Both the position numbers and the translations under genes were made by a program. From contig NZ_CP098740.1 in the NCBI RefSeq assembly GCF_026167665.1, forward strand, positions 5,394,001 through 5,458,000: DNA of 64,000 nucleotides. The letters are read 5' to 3'. Every line of letters begins with the position of its first letter. The first letter of the stretch is position 1. The notes beneath the pieces are model-generated. The model saw only the letters and a list, made by a program, of their open reading frames with translations. It made no database searches and was not told the origin of the DNA. The DNA comes from Streptomyces drozdowiczii (GTDB taxonomy: Bacteria; Actinomycetota; Actinomycetes; Streptomycetales; Streptomycetaceae). Below are positions 28,329 through 36,263 of the stretch, piece by piece.

Positions 28329-28505
28329 GCCCTGTCGTCAAATTGCCGTCGTCCGCCCGGAGGGCGGGCCGGGCGGCGTCAGGTGCGTGCTCTCGGCGTG
28401 CCGGCCCCAGACCCCTGTACTGGATGTACCGGGGTCTGGGGCCGGTGCGGCGAGAGTGCGTGCATGGCGTCGCCCGGCAGACGGGAATTTGACGACAGGG
28501 CCTAG
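28325..28505. mobile_element. Foldback (MITE-like) element bordered by CTAG
   Basis: The element is 181 bases including a CTAG at each end. The termini CTAGGCCCTGTCGTCAAATT are identical inverted repeats over 20 bases, then continue with one mismatch (GCCGTC/CCCGTC). The interior is also self-complementary: CCGGCCCCAGACCCC repeats inverted around a short TGTACTGGATGTAC centre, and only one side has an extra small hairpin (CCGCCCGGAGGGCGG). There is no coding capacity. CTAG duplication and such ends fit a non-autonomous derivative of an IS5-like family, which is inference. It also makes a huge bidirectional hairpin between two convergent genes. Confidence 0.75.
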
Positions 28506-29395
28506 GCCGGGACGAGGAGTTCCTCGTACGCCGCACGCAGCCCGTCGGACGCCTCGCGCCCGGCGGGCTGCAGCGGTTCCCGGACCGGGCCCGCCGCCAG
28601 CAGCGCCTTCGCGGTCACCGTGCCGGGCAGCCCGGACGCCATCATCAGCGCGGTCAGCGGGGCGAGCCGCGCGTTCAGCCGCGCGGCCCCGTCGGTGTCC
28701 CCGGCGTCGAACGCGTCCAGCACCGCCCGCATCCGGCCCGGCACCACATTGGCGACCGTGCTGACGTACCCGGCGCCGCCCACCGCGTACAGCGGCAGAT
28801 TCAGCTCCTCGCAGCCCGAGTAGTAGGCGAGCCCGCCGGCCGCGATCACCCGGGTCGCCGTCAGCAGGTCCTGCGAGCAGTCCTTCACCGCCACGATGCG
28901 CGGGTGCTCCGCGAGGGCGAGCATCGTCTCCGGCTCGATGCGGGTGCCGGTGCGGCCCGGGATGTCGTACAGCATCACCGGCAGCCCCACCGCGTCCGCG
29001 ATCCGCCGGAAGTGCGCCTCCACGGCCGCCTGCGGGGGCCTGCTGTAGTACGGGGTCACCACCAGGAGCCCGTCCGCGCCCGCCCGTTCCGCCTGGTGCG
29101 CCAGCTCGATCGTGTGCCGGGTGTCCGCCGTGCCGACGCCCGCCACCAGCGGCACGCCCGGGCCGACCGCCTCGCGCACCGCGCGCACCAGCTCCGCCTT
29201 CTCCGCGTCGGAGGTGGTCGGGGACTCACCGGTCGTGCCGCTGAGCACCAGCCCGTCGCAGCCGCCCGCCACCAGCGCCGCGGCGTGCGCGGCGGCGGCC
29301 TCCCGGTCGAGGGCGCCGTCGGCGGTGAACGGCGTGATCATGGCGCAGAGGGCGCGGCCGAAGGGGCGGGGGCGGGCAGGTGCGGAAGGCGTCAT
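28502..29395 (-). CDS. dapA: 4-hydroxy-tetrahydrodipicolinate synthase (DapA)
   Basis: It condenses pyruvate with aspartate semialdehyde, the first committed step of lysine/diaminopimelate synthesis. The 297-residue product has the canonical catalytic set: LSGTTGES (Thr54/55), LYDIPGRTG with Tyr143 and Arg148, and IVAVKDCS with Schiff-base Lys171. The full set and the neighbouring dapD argue for a true DapA rather than one of the sugar-acid aldolase relatives found further along. The start at 29395 is uncertain; an ATG at 29422 is in frame. The stop lies in the right-hand CTAG of the foldback element. Confidence 0.88.
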   Translation of the reverse strand: MTPSAPARPRPFGRALCAMITPFTADGALDREAAAAHAAALVAGGCDGLVLSGTTGESPTTSDAEKAELVRAVREAVGPGVPLVAGVGTADTRHTIELAHQAERAGADGLLVVTPYYSRPPQAAVEAHFRRIADAVGLPVMLYDIPGRTGTRIEPETMLALAEHPRIVAVKDCSQDLLTATRVIAAGGLAYYSGCEELNLPLYAVGGAGYVSTVANVVPGRMRAVLDAFDAGDTDGAARLNARLAPLTALMMASGLPGTVTAKALLAAGPVREPLQPAGREASDGLRAAYEELLVPA

Positions 29396-29508
29396 TCCAG
29401 CAGTGTCGGCCCGCCGGACCATGAAGGTCTACTTAGATCTGCTGCGGGTGAAGGTGAAGCGAAGCTCAATCATCGCGGGGGCGGGGCCTCCCGGGGCGGC
29501 CCGGGCGC

Positions 29509-29952
29509 TCAGAGGGCGAGCTTGAATCCCTCGTGGCTCGCGGTGAACCCCAGCGAGACGTAGAAGCGGTGCGCGTCCGTCCGGCTCCGGTTGCTGGTGA
29601 GCTGCACCAGCGCGCAGCCGCGCAGCCGGGCCCGCTCGACCGCGAGCTCCATCAACCGCCGTCCGAGGCCGCCGCCCCGGCGGTCCGCCCGGATCCGCAC
29701 GGCCTCGATCAGCGCCCGCTCGGCACCGCCCTTGCCGAGCCCCGGGATGTACGTGGCCTGAAGGCAGCCCACCACCGTCCCGTCCACGTCGAGCACCAGG
29801 ATCTCGTTGCGCGCGTCGGCCGCGATGTCGGCGAACGCCTTCTCGTACGCCTCGCCCACGACGACCGAGGCGGGGTCGGTCACCGCGTCCTCGTCGGCGA
29901 GCAGCGCGAGGACGGCGGGCAGGTCGGAGCGGGTCGCGATACGCAGATGCAC
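29509..29952 (-). CDS. GNAT family acetyltransferase
   Basis: A 147-residue N-acetyltransferase starting GTG (MHLRIATRSDLPAVLALLADEDA). It has the acetyl-CoA binding motif RADRRGGGLGRRLMELAVERAR and the C-terminal QLTSNRSRTDAHRFYVSLGFTAS. The acceptor is unknown. It stands alone in a divergent arrangement with the gene at 30.2 kb. Confidence 0.9.
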   Translation of the reverse strand: MHLRIATRSDLPAVLALLADEDAVTDPASVVVGEAYEKAFADIAADARNEILVLDVDGTVVGCLQATYIPGLGKGGAERALIEAVRIRADRRGGGLGRRLMELAVERARLRGCALVQLTSNRSRTDAHRFYVSLGFTASHEGFKLAL

Positions 29953-30169
29953 GCCCCGGATTCTGGCACGGGCGCCCCGGTGCCCGGCAGGCCGGTCCCG
30001 GGTCCCGGGGCCCATGCCCCCGTTCCGGTCGGCGCGCGGCGAAATACGTCTAGGCTTGGGGCGTGTTCCGGATATGCGGCCCCGTGCCGGGCGGCGCGGA
30101 GCACGTTCCGAGCCCCGGCTTATCCGGCCCGGCGGCCGACACCCCCGTACGTTCCGAGGAGACCCCCTG

Positions 30170-31699
30170 ATGTCCGCAGAGCGCCCGACCCTGCCGCCGG
30201 TCCGGCTGCACTCCGAGGCCGAGCTGGCACGGGACGCGCTGGCCGCGCCGCTGCTCGCCCGTGCCGCCCGGCTCGCCCGCTGGGCCGGTCCGGACACCAG
30301 GGTCGGCGCCGGCGGCGAACTGGTCGACGCGCAGCTGCCCGCCGCCGCCGAACTCCTCGGCCTCACCCCGGACGAGGACGGCGCGGCCGAGGCCAGCGAG
30401 GCGTGGCGGCTCGCCGTGGACACCGGCCTCGTGGACATCGAGGACCCCGCCGACGAGACGGGCGACCCGGACGGCGGCTTCGCCGGGGCGGACGGCTTCG
30501 ACGAGGACGACGAGCCCGGGGCCGGGGGCGGGGGCGAGGAGCCGGCCGGGACCGTCACGCCCGGCGAGAACCTGGCGCTGCTGACCGGGGGTTCACCGGC
30601 GGACGTTCTCGCGATCTGGCTCGACGGCCTGGAGGCCGCGTACGCCGACGCCACCGCGCCCGCCTTCGACGACTTCGCGGACCTCATCGGTGAGGACGGC
30701 TCGGTCGACTTCGACGCGCTCGACTGGGACCCGGAGACCGAGACGGAGTTCCTGGACGGGGTCCTCGGCAACCTGTACCTGCTCACCGTCGGAGAAGGGG
30801 CGGACGGGGCGCCCGTGCCGCTGCCCGCGCTCGCCGCCTCGATGATCGTCCCCGACGACATGGGCGAGCCCACCGACGACGTCCTGGAGCAGGTCTCGGA
30901 CGCGATGATGCGGCTGGACGACCAGTTCCGGGTCCTCGAACCCATCGGGATCGTCGAGTACCAGCCGGTGGACGAGGCGCTGCTGGTCGAGGAGGGCGAG
31001 GACGCGCTCTCCCCGGGCGACGAGGAGGACGTCACCCGCTACGGCATGGTCCGGCTGACCCCGCTCGGCCTCTACGGCATCCGCGCCCGCATGCTGGACG
31101 CCGGGGTGGACGCCCCGGCGATCGGCGACCTCGCGGACAAGGGCGCCGACGCGCTCCTCGGCGGCGTCGCCCACTACCCGGAGGCCGCCGCGCGCGCCGA
31201 GATCCAGCTGTGGCTGACCCGCCGGGGCCCGGACGGCGCCGCCGCCGAACTCCTGGACGCCGCACGGGGCACGGACGAGCTGGGCCCGCTGCGCCGACTG
31301 CACTGCCAGCAGGCGCTCGCCCTGGTCGGCGCCGAGGCGGAGCCCGCCGTGCGCGCGGTCCTGGACGATCCGGAACTCGGCGGCCTGGCCCGGGTCTGGC
31401 TCGCCGAGCGCGGCGCGGAAGGCGTCCCGGCGCCCTCGGAAGCGATGATCTTCTGGCTCGCCATCGACACGATCGCGGCCCAGCTGGAGGCCGCCGGCGA
31501 CCTCGAAGAGCTCCAGGGCCTGGTCGAGGGGCTGTCCGGCCAGCACAGCGGCTTCTTCGAGGAGGCGTGGCGCGTCGACCACCCGGCCACGGCGGACGTC
31601 CTGGAGGCGATGGGGCGGCTGCACAGCGACAAGAAGCAGGCCAAGGACGCCCGCAAGGCCGCGTTCAAGGCGCGCTCGCGCGGCGGATCGGCCGACTGA
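30170..31699 (+). CDS. Conserved hypothetical protein, acidic, 509 residues
   Basis: A soluble protein without signal peptide or helices for membranes. Residues 1-90 are an Ala/Leu-rich helical region. A very acidic Gly/Asp/Glu-rich linker spans about 95-130 (ADETGDPDGGFAGADGFDEDDEPGAGG). The rest is helical with HEAT-like repeats towards the C-terminus (QQALALVGAEAEPAVRAVLDDPELGGLARVWLAE) and a basic tail DKKQAKDARKAAFKARSRGG. I recognise it only as a Streptomyces conserved protein. The ATG at 30170 has GAGGAG 8 bases upstream. Confidence 0.8.
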   Translation: MSAERPTLPPVRLHSEAELARDALAAPLLARAARLARWAGPDTRVGAGGELVDAQLPAAAELLGLTPDEDGAAEASEAWRLAVDTGLVDIEDPADETGDPDGGFAGADGFDEDDEPGAGGGGEEPAGTVTPGENLALLTGGSPADVLAIWLDGLEAAYADATAPAFDDFADLIGEDGSVDFDALDWDPETETEFLDGVLGNLYLLTVGEGADGAPVPLPALAASMIVPDDMGEPTDDVLEQVSDAMMRLDDQFRVLEPIGIVEYQPVDEALLVEEGEDALSPGDEEDVTRYGMVRLTPLGLYGIRARMLDAGVDAPAIGDLADKGADALLGGVAHYPEAAARAEIQLWLTRRGPDGAAAELLDAARGTDELGPLRRLHCQQALALVGAEAEPAVRAVLDDPELGGLARVWLAERGAEGVPAPSEAMIFWLAIDTIAAQLEAAGDLEELQGLVEGLSGQHSGFFEEAWRVDHPATADVLEAMGRLHSDKKQAKDARKAAFKARSRGGSAD

Positions 31700-31734
31700 G
31701 CGGGCGTACCGCGACGGGGTGAGGGGCGGCCGAA

Positions 31735-31756
31735 GTTCACCGAACGGGTCGCCCCG
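31735..31756 (+). promoter_or_regulatory. Possible PHO box upstream of phoX
   Basis: GTTCACCGAAC followed by GGGTCGCCCCG resembles the two 11-base direct repeats bound by PhoP in Streptomyces (GTTCACC-type). The second unit matches poorly, so the call is weak. Confidence 0.25.
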
Positions 31757-31844
31757 AAGTCGTCGCCGGTTCAACTGGTGTTGGGGAACGGGCGGAACGG
31801 TGAGGGCCGTCAACAGCACGCCCCCGCAGCACCAGGAGTACGTG

Positions 31845-33332
31845 ATGGCCTTCACGCGCAGGGAATTCACCAGACAGTCCGCCCTCACCGGCGCGGGCAT
31901 CGCCCTCACCGGAACCGTCGCCGCGCTGGCCACCGCGCCCGGCGCCCTCGCCGCCGGGGACTCCCACGGTCACGGCCACGACGACCACGGCCACGGACAC
32001 GGGCACGACGGTCACGGCCACGACCACGGCCACGACCGCGGTCCCGGGTACGGCCCGCTGCGCTCCGACCCGAAGGGCATACTCGCGCTGCCCGCCGGAT
32101 TCTCGTACCGGATCGTCACGCACTGCGGGGTCACCAAGCTGGACAGCGGCGAGTACACGCCGTCCAACCACGACGGCACGGCCGCCTTCGAGGGCCCGCG
32201 CGGGGTGACCCTCCTGGTCAACAACCACGAGCTGGCCGGCACCCGGGAGGGCTGGGAGCACCCCGTCCCCCTCACCGACGGCCTGGTCTACGACCCGGTC
32301 GCGGCGGGCGGCTGCACCGTCGTGGAGACCCGCCGCGACGGCCGCACCGCCGAGTGGGTCGGCATCGCGGGCACCTCCACCAACTGCGCGGGCGGCGCCA
32401 CCCCGTGGAACACCTGGCTCACCTGCGAGGAGACCGAGGACAAGGCCGGCAAGAACGGCCTCCTGAAGGACCACGGCTACGTCTTCGAGGTCGACCCGTA
32501 CGACCGGCGCGCCAACCGCTCGCCGCGCCCCATCAAGGCGTTCGGCCGGTACGCGCACGAGGCGGTCGTCATCGACCCCAAGCAGGGCCACGCCTACCTC
32601 ACCGAGGACGCCTCGGGCCCCAACGGCCTGCTCTACCGCTGGGTGCCGCCGCACGGCTTCCGGCACGGCCGGGGCAAGCTGCGCACCCTCGCCGACGACG
32701 CGGGCGTGCTCCAGGCGTTCAAGTGCTTCGACAAGAACGGCAAGTTCGTCGATGACCTCTCCCGGGCCACGAAGACCGGCACCGTGTACGGCGTGGACTG
32801 GGTGGACGTGCCGGACCGCGACGCCAAGTCCGTCTCGGTGCGCAAGCAGTTCGCGGACGGCACGGTCACCCGCGCCCGCAAGCTGGAGGGCATGTGGTGG
32901 GCCGACGGCGGCGCGTACGTCGTGTCCTCCTTCGCCCGTGACGAGAGCCCCGTCCAGCACGACGGCCAGGTCTGGTTCTACGACCCGAAGCGCCGCACGC
33001 TGACCCTGAAGGTGCTCCTCGGCGTCAACCCGGACCCGTCGAAGGACGGCGCGTTCGACGGCCCGGACAACATCACCGTCTCGCCGTACGGCGGCCTGGT
33101 CATCGCCGAGGACGGCGAGGGCGTCCAGCACCTCTTCGGGGCCACCGAGAGCGGCCGTACGTACCCGATCGCGCGCAACGAGCTGAACATCGGCAGCGCC
33201 GAGGAGCCGGAGTACAGCGAGTTCACCGGGGTCACGTTCTCGCCGGACGGGCGGACGCTGTTCGCCAACATCCAGACCCCGGGGATCATGGTCGCGATCA
33301 CCGGTCCGTGGAAGCGTCAGCCCAGCCGCTAG
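31845..33332 (+). CDS. phoX: PhoX family phosphatase, Tat-exported, with His-rich linker
   Basis: PhoX (DUF839) enzymes are calcium/iron-dependent extracellular alkaline phosphatases. The 495-residue product starts with a twin-arginine signal (TRREFTRQSALTGAGIALTGTVAALA) and is cut after about residue 37. A linker with about 16 histidines in 30 residues (HGHGHDDHGHGHGHDGHGHD) follows, then the beta-propeller domain with LLVNNHEL, TWLTCEETED, FGRYAHEAVVIDP and EDASGPNGLLYRW. The last helps set metal ligands in the family. AGGAG precedes the ATG; the GTG just before it is an alternative start. Confidence 0.88.
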   Translation: MAFTRREFTRQSALTGAGIALTGTVAALATAPGALAAGDSHGHGHDDHGHGHGHDGHGHDHGHDRGPGYGPLRSDPKGILALPAGFSYRIVTHCGVTKLDSGEYTPSNHDGTAAFEGPRGVTLLVNNHELAGTREGWEHPVPLTDGLVYDPVAAGGCTVVETRRDGRTAEWVGIAGTSTNCAGGATPWNTWLTCEETEDKAGKNGLLKDHGYVFEVDPYDRRANRSPRPIKAFGRYAHEAVVIDPKQGHAYLTEDASGPNGLLYRWVPPHGFRHGRGKLRTLADDAGVLQAFKCFDKNGKFVDDLSRATKTGTVYGVDWVDVPDRDAKSVSVRKQFADGTVTRARKLEGMWWADGGAYVVSSFARDESPVQHDGQVWFYDPKRRTLTLKVLLGVNPDPSKDGAFDGPDNITVSPYGGLVIAEDGEGVQHLFGATESGRTYPIARNELNIGSAEEPEYSEFTGVTFSPDGRTLFANIQTPGIMVAITGPWKRQPSR

Positions 33333-33351
33333 AGCCCGCCGGACAGGCTCT
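33331..33351 (+). terminator. Short hairpin after phoX
   Basis: AGAGCC and GGCTCT pair around a 9-base loop directly at the phoX stop codon. Confidence 0.5.
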
Positions 33352-33400
33352 TAGCTGCGGGGCATGGCGTCGGGCCCGCCGGGGGCGCATACTCAAAGCA

Positions 33401-33631
33401 ATGAAACAGTCAGCCGGCTCCCGCCGCCACCTGCCGTCCAGTCCCTTCAACCGCCCGGCCCAGGCGACCCCACCGGTCGAGTTGTTCGACGTGGGTGACC
33501 GGGTCTCGCACGACCAGTTCGGTCTCGGGCGCGTCCTCGCCGTCGAGGGCGACAACGACGCGGTGCTCATCGACTTCGCGGGCCGCCAGGGCCGCATCAT
33601 GAGCCCGTACTCCAAGCTCACCAAGCTCTGA
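33401..33631 (+). CDS. Small protein with a UvrD/PcrA-type C-terminal Tudor-like domain
   Basis: A 76-residue protein. A basic, Pro-rich N-terminus of about 25 residues precedes FDVGDRVSHDQFGLGRVLAVEGDNDAVLIDFAGRQGRIMSPYSKLTKL. That part matches the Tudor/KOW-like domain at the C-terminus of PcrA/UvrD helicases (GDRVxHxxFGxGxV... followed by LxxxYAxLxxL-type ending). No helicase domain is attached. A -10-like CATACT lies 7 bases before the ATG and no ribosome-binding site is seen, so the mRNA may be leaderless. It is conserved in Streptomyces to my knowledge; function unknown. Confidence 0.82.
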   Translation: MKQSAGSRRHLPSSPFNRPAQATPPVELFDVGDRVSHDQFGLGRVLAVEGDNDAVLIDFAGRQGRIMSPYSKLTKL

Positions 33632-33637
33632 GGCCGC

Positions 33638-33676
33638 CACAGGGGCCGTCCGCCAGCCGCGCGGACGGCCCCTGTG
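33638..33676. terminator. Bidirectional 16-bp hairpin
   Basis: CACAGGGGCCGTCCGC and GCGGACGGCCCCTGTG pair perfectly around a 7-base loop between two convergent genes. Confidence 0.9.
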
Positions 33677-33701
33677 CCGTGCCCGGGCCCGTGCCCGGGT
33701 C

Positions 33702-34880
33702 CTACAGCGCCTGGGCGGCCGGCTTGACCATGCCCCTGACGGTCCGAGACTTCACGAAGTCGCCCATCGCGGTCATCTCCCACTCGCCGGAGAACTGCTT
33801 GATCAGCTTGGCCATCATCACGCCGGTCTGCGGCTCGGCCCCGGTCAGGTCGAAGCGGACCAGCTCCTCGTCGGTGGCGGCGTCCACCAGTCGGCAGTAC
33901 GCCTTGGCCACCTCGGTGAACTTCTGGCCGGTGAACGAGTTGACCGTGAACATCAGGCCGGTCGCCTCGGCGGGGATCTGCCCCAGGTCGACGGTGATCA
34001 CCTCGTCGTCCCCCGCGCCCTCACCGGTGAGGTTGTCCCCGGAGTGCTTGATCGCGCCGTTCAGGATGGACAGCTTGCCGAAGTAGCAGCTGTCCAGGTG
34101 GTTGCGCTGGGGCCCGTACGCGATGACCGAGGCGTCCAGGTCGATGTCCTTGCCCCGGAAGGCGGGCTCCCAGCCGAGGCCCATCTTGACCCGGGAGAGC
34201 AGCGGGCGCCCCGCCTTGATCAGCGAGACCGTCTCGTTCTTCCGGAGGCTGACCCGCCCCTTGTCCAGGTTGATCCGGCCGGGGGCGGCCGGTGCGGGGG
34301 CCGCGGCCGGTGCCGGGGCGGCGACCGGCGGCGGGGGAGCGGGGGCGGTGACCGCCGGGGCGGCGGGCGGGGCGGCCGGTTCCTCGACCGTGACGCCGAA
34401 GTCCGTGGCGATGCCCGCCAGGCCGTTCGCGTAACCCTGGCCGACCGCGCGGACCTTCCAGGCGCCGCCGCGCCGGTAGACCTCCAGGATCACGAGCGCG
34501 GTCTCGGCGCCCAACTGGGGCGGGGTGAAGGACGCGAGCACGGCGCCGTCGTCCGCGTTGCGCACGGTGGCGGTCGGCTCGACGCCCTGGAAGGTCCGGC
34601 CGGCCTCGTCCGGGCTCGCCGTGACGACGATCTTCTCGATGCCGGCGGGCACCGACGCGGTGTCCACGACGACGGCGTCCGGCGCGCTGCCGCCGCCCGA
34701 GCGGTAGCTCACGCCGGGGCCGGTGGGCTGGTTGTAGAAGATGAAGTCGTCGTCGGAGCGCACCTTGCCGTCGGCGGTGAGCAGCAGGCCCGAGACGTCG
34801 AGCCGCACGGGCGCGGCGACGTCCACCGCCACGCGGACGGCGTTGAGCGGGAGGTTCGAGCCGGGTGTCATAGCGGTCAT
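33702..34880 (-). CDS. Tandem TerD-domain protein (tellurium resistance/stress family)
   Basis: A 392-residue protein with two TerD-type calcium-binding domains. The first is at about 8-165, including DDDFIFYNQPTGPGVSYRS. The second is at about 205-385, including LGWEP, HSGDNLTGEGAGDDEVITVDL and FTVNSFTGQKF. A 40-residue Pro/Ala linker joins them. TerD proteins are linked to tellurite, phage and oxidative stress responses; exact roles are unclear. Start at ATG 34880 or at a second ATG three codons in. No other ter gene is adjacent. Confidence 0.9.
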   Translation of the reverse strand: MTAMTPGSNLPLNAVRVAVDVAAPVRLDVSGLLLTADGKVRSDDDFIFYNQPTGPGVSYRSGGGSAPDAVVVDTASVPAGIEKIVVTASPDEAGRTFQGVEPTATVRNADDGAVLASFTPPQLGAETALVILEVYRRGGAWKVRAVGQGYANGLAGIATDFGVTVEEPAAPPAAPAVTAPAPPPPVAAPAPAAAPAPAAPGRINLDKGRVSLRKNETVSLIKAGRPLLSRVKMGLGWEPAFRGKDIDLDASVIAYGPQRNHLDSCYFGKLSILNGAIKHSGDNLTGEGAGDDEVITVDLGQIPAEATGLMFTVNSFTGQKFTEVAKAYCRLVDAATDEELVRFDLTGAEPQTGVMMAKLIKQFSGEWEMTAMGDFVKSRTVRGMVKPAAQAL

Positions 34881-34979
34881 GTCCGGATGAACGAACGACC
34901 CGGCTTTGCCGTTCCCTTACCTTTCGGCAGCTTCGCCCGTACGGCGGAAGCCTCCGTTCCGCCCGGCGGCCCGCTCCCG

Positions 34980-35198
34980 TCAGCGGTTGCGCGGGTGGTT
35001 GCGCGCGGTGCGCTCGTTGCCGTGCTTGTACGCCCCGGTCCAGCGGGCCATCACCAGCTGGGCGTCGCCCGCCTCCACCTCGGCCAGGAACTTCGCCGCC
35101 CGGCCGCCGCGCAGGGTGCCCGCCGGACGGCCGTGGTGGGTGACGGTGACGCTCGCGTCGCCGTGCTGCTCGTACCGGAATCCCGAAGGTCTCGCCAT
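34980..35198 (-). CDS. Small conserved protein
   Basis: A 72-residue basic protein (MARPSGFRYEQHGDASVTVTHHGRPAGTLRGGRAAKFLAEV... KHGNERTARNHPRNR). The first half looks like a beta-rich fold and the end is strongly basic. I recall it as a Streptomyces conserved protein without known function. I prefer the ATG at 35198; a longer frame to 35246 adds residues that do not look conserved. Confidence 0.7.
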   Translation of the reverse strand: MARPSGFRYEQHGDASVTVTHHGRPAGTLRGGRAAKFLAEVEAGDAQLVMARWTGAYKHGNERTARNHPRNR

Positions 35199-35250
35199 GA
35201 CCGCATCATGCCGCGCCGACGCGCCCGGGGACGAAGGCATTTTCACGGCC

Positions 35251-36066
35251 TCAGTGCGGCCAGATCGGCGGGTTGGTGCAGAAGTGGCCGCCGAGGTGGG
35301 CGTGGTCCGGGTTGGCCGGGTCCAGCTCGCCGTGTTCCGCGACGAGCTTCGCCGCGTACGGCTCCGAGTCGTCCTGCGGCTCGTAACCCAGCGCGCGGGC
35401 CGAGGTGAGGTCCCACCACAGCCGGGTGTTGTCCGAGGAGCCGTACACGACGGTGTGCCCGACGTTCTCGGCGGTCAGTGCCGCGTCGAAGAGCCGGGCC
35501 CCGTCCGCCGGGCTCATCCAGACCGAGAGCATCCGGACCGAGGTCGGCTCCGGGAAGCAGGAGCCGATGCGGACGGAGACCGTCTCCACGCCGTGCAGGT
35601 CCCAGTACAGCTGGGCAAGGTCCTCGCCGAACGACTTGGAGAGGCCGTAGAAGGTGTCGGGGCGGCGCGGGGTCTCCACCGGGATCAGCGGATCGCCCGG
35701 GAGCGGGCGCTGGGTGAAGCCCACCGCGTGGTTGGACGAGGCGAACACGACGCGCCGGACGCCGGCCTCGCGCGCGGCCTCGTAGAGGTTGTACGTGCCC
35801 TCGATGTTCGCCCGGAGGATCTTGTCGAAGGAGGCTTCCAGGGAGATGCCCGCGAGGTGGATGATCGCGTCGACCCCGGTCACCGCCGCGCGCAGCGCCT
35901 CCCGGTCCCCGAGGTCGGCGGTGATCGCGTCCGGCTCGCCCTCGATCGGCACCATGTCGAACAGGCGCAGTGTGTAGCCGTGGGCGGGCAGCAGCTCGCG
36001 CATCAGCGTGCCGAGGCCGCCGGCGGCGCCGGTGAGCAGGACGGTGCGGGGCTTTTCGGCGGGCAT
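35251..36066 (-). CDS. udh: Uronate dehydrogenase (NAD-dependent epimerase/dehydratase family)
   Basis: It should oxidise D-galacturonate or D-glucuronate with NAD+ to the aldarolactone. The 271-residue SDR protein has the Rossmann motif TGAAGGLGTLM, the catalytic Y-x3-K in FYGLSKSFGEDLA, and the segments HLAGISLE, FASSNHAVG and VRIGSCFPEPTSVRML, which match Agrobacterium-type Udh as I recall it. Divergent from kdgD, which acts later in the same pathway. It opens the pectin utilisation region. Confidence 0.87.
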   Translation of the reverse strand: MPAEKPRTVLLTGAAGGLGTLMRELLPAHGYTLRLFDMVPIEGEPDAITADLGDREALRAAVTGVDAIIHLAGISLEASFDKILRANIEGTYNLYEAAREAGVRRVVFASSNHAVGFTQRPLPGDPLIPVETPRRPDTFYGLSKSFGEDLAQLYWDLHGVETVSVRIGSCFPEPTSVRMLSVWMSPADGARLFDAALTAENVGHTVVYGSSDNTRLWWDLTSARALGYEPQDDSEPYAAKLVAEHGELDPANPDHAHLGGHFCTNPPIWPH

Positions 36067-36212
36067 GCGGGGTCTCCTCTTGGATCAGGTTCACATGCGT
36101 GGACAAGGTATGCGGGGGCCCGGAGGGCGTCAAGGGAGTCTGCGGAGGGTTGGTCCGGACCGGGGCGTCGTCGCCTTGACCCCGGAGCCTCGCCGGGCCT
36201 AGCTTAGGCATC

Positions 36213-36228
36213 GTTCATAAATATGGAC
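36213..36228. promoter_or_regulatory. Operator-like palindrome between udh and kdgD
   Basis: GTTCATA-AA-TATGGAC: seven-base arms with one mismatch, in an AT-rich patch that stands out in this genome. It also has the GTTC-N8-G(A/G)AC frame of the IclR-like site at 56.5 kb. It lies 36 bases before the kdgD start and 147 before udh. Confidence 0.5.
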
Positions 36229-36263
36229 ACCAATCAGAGATGCGCACGCCTCAGGAGGCGCCC

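Noticed and set aside
28325..28505. CRISPR repeat or small RNA gene in the dapD-dapA gap
   Set aside because: There is a single palindromic unit, with no direct repeat array, and CTAG borders fit a foldback element better.
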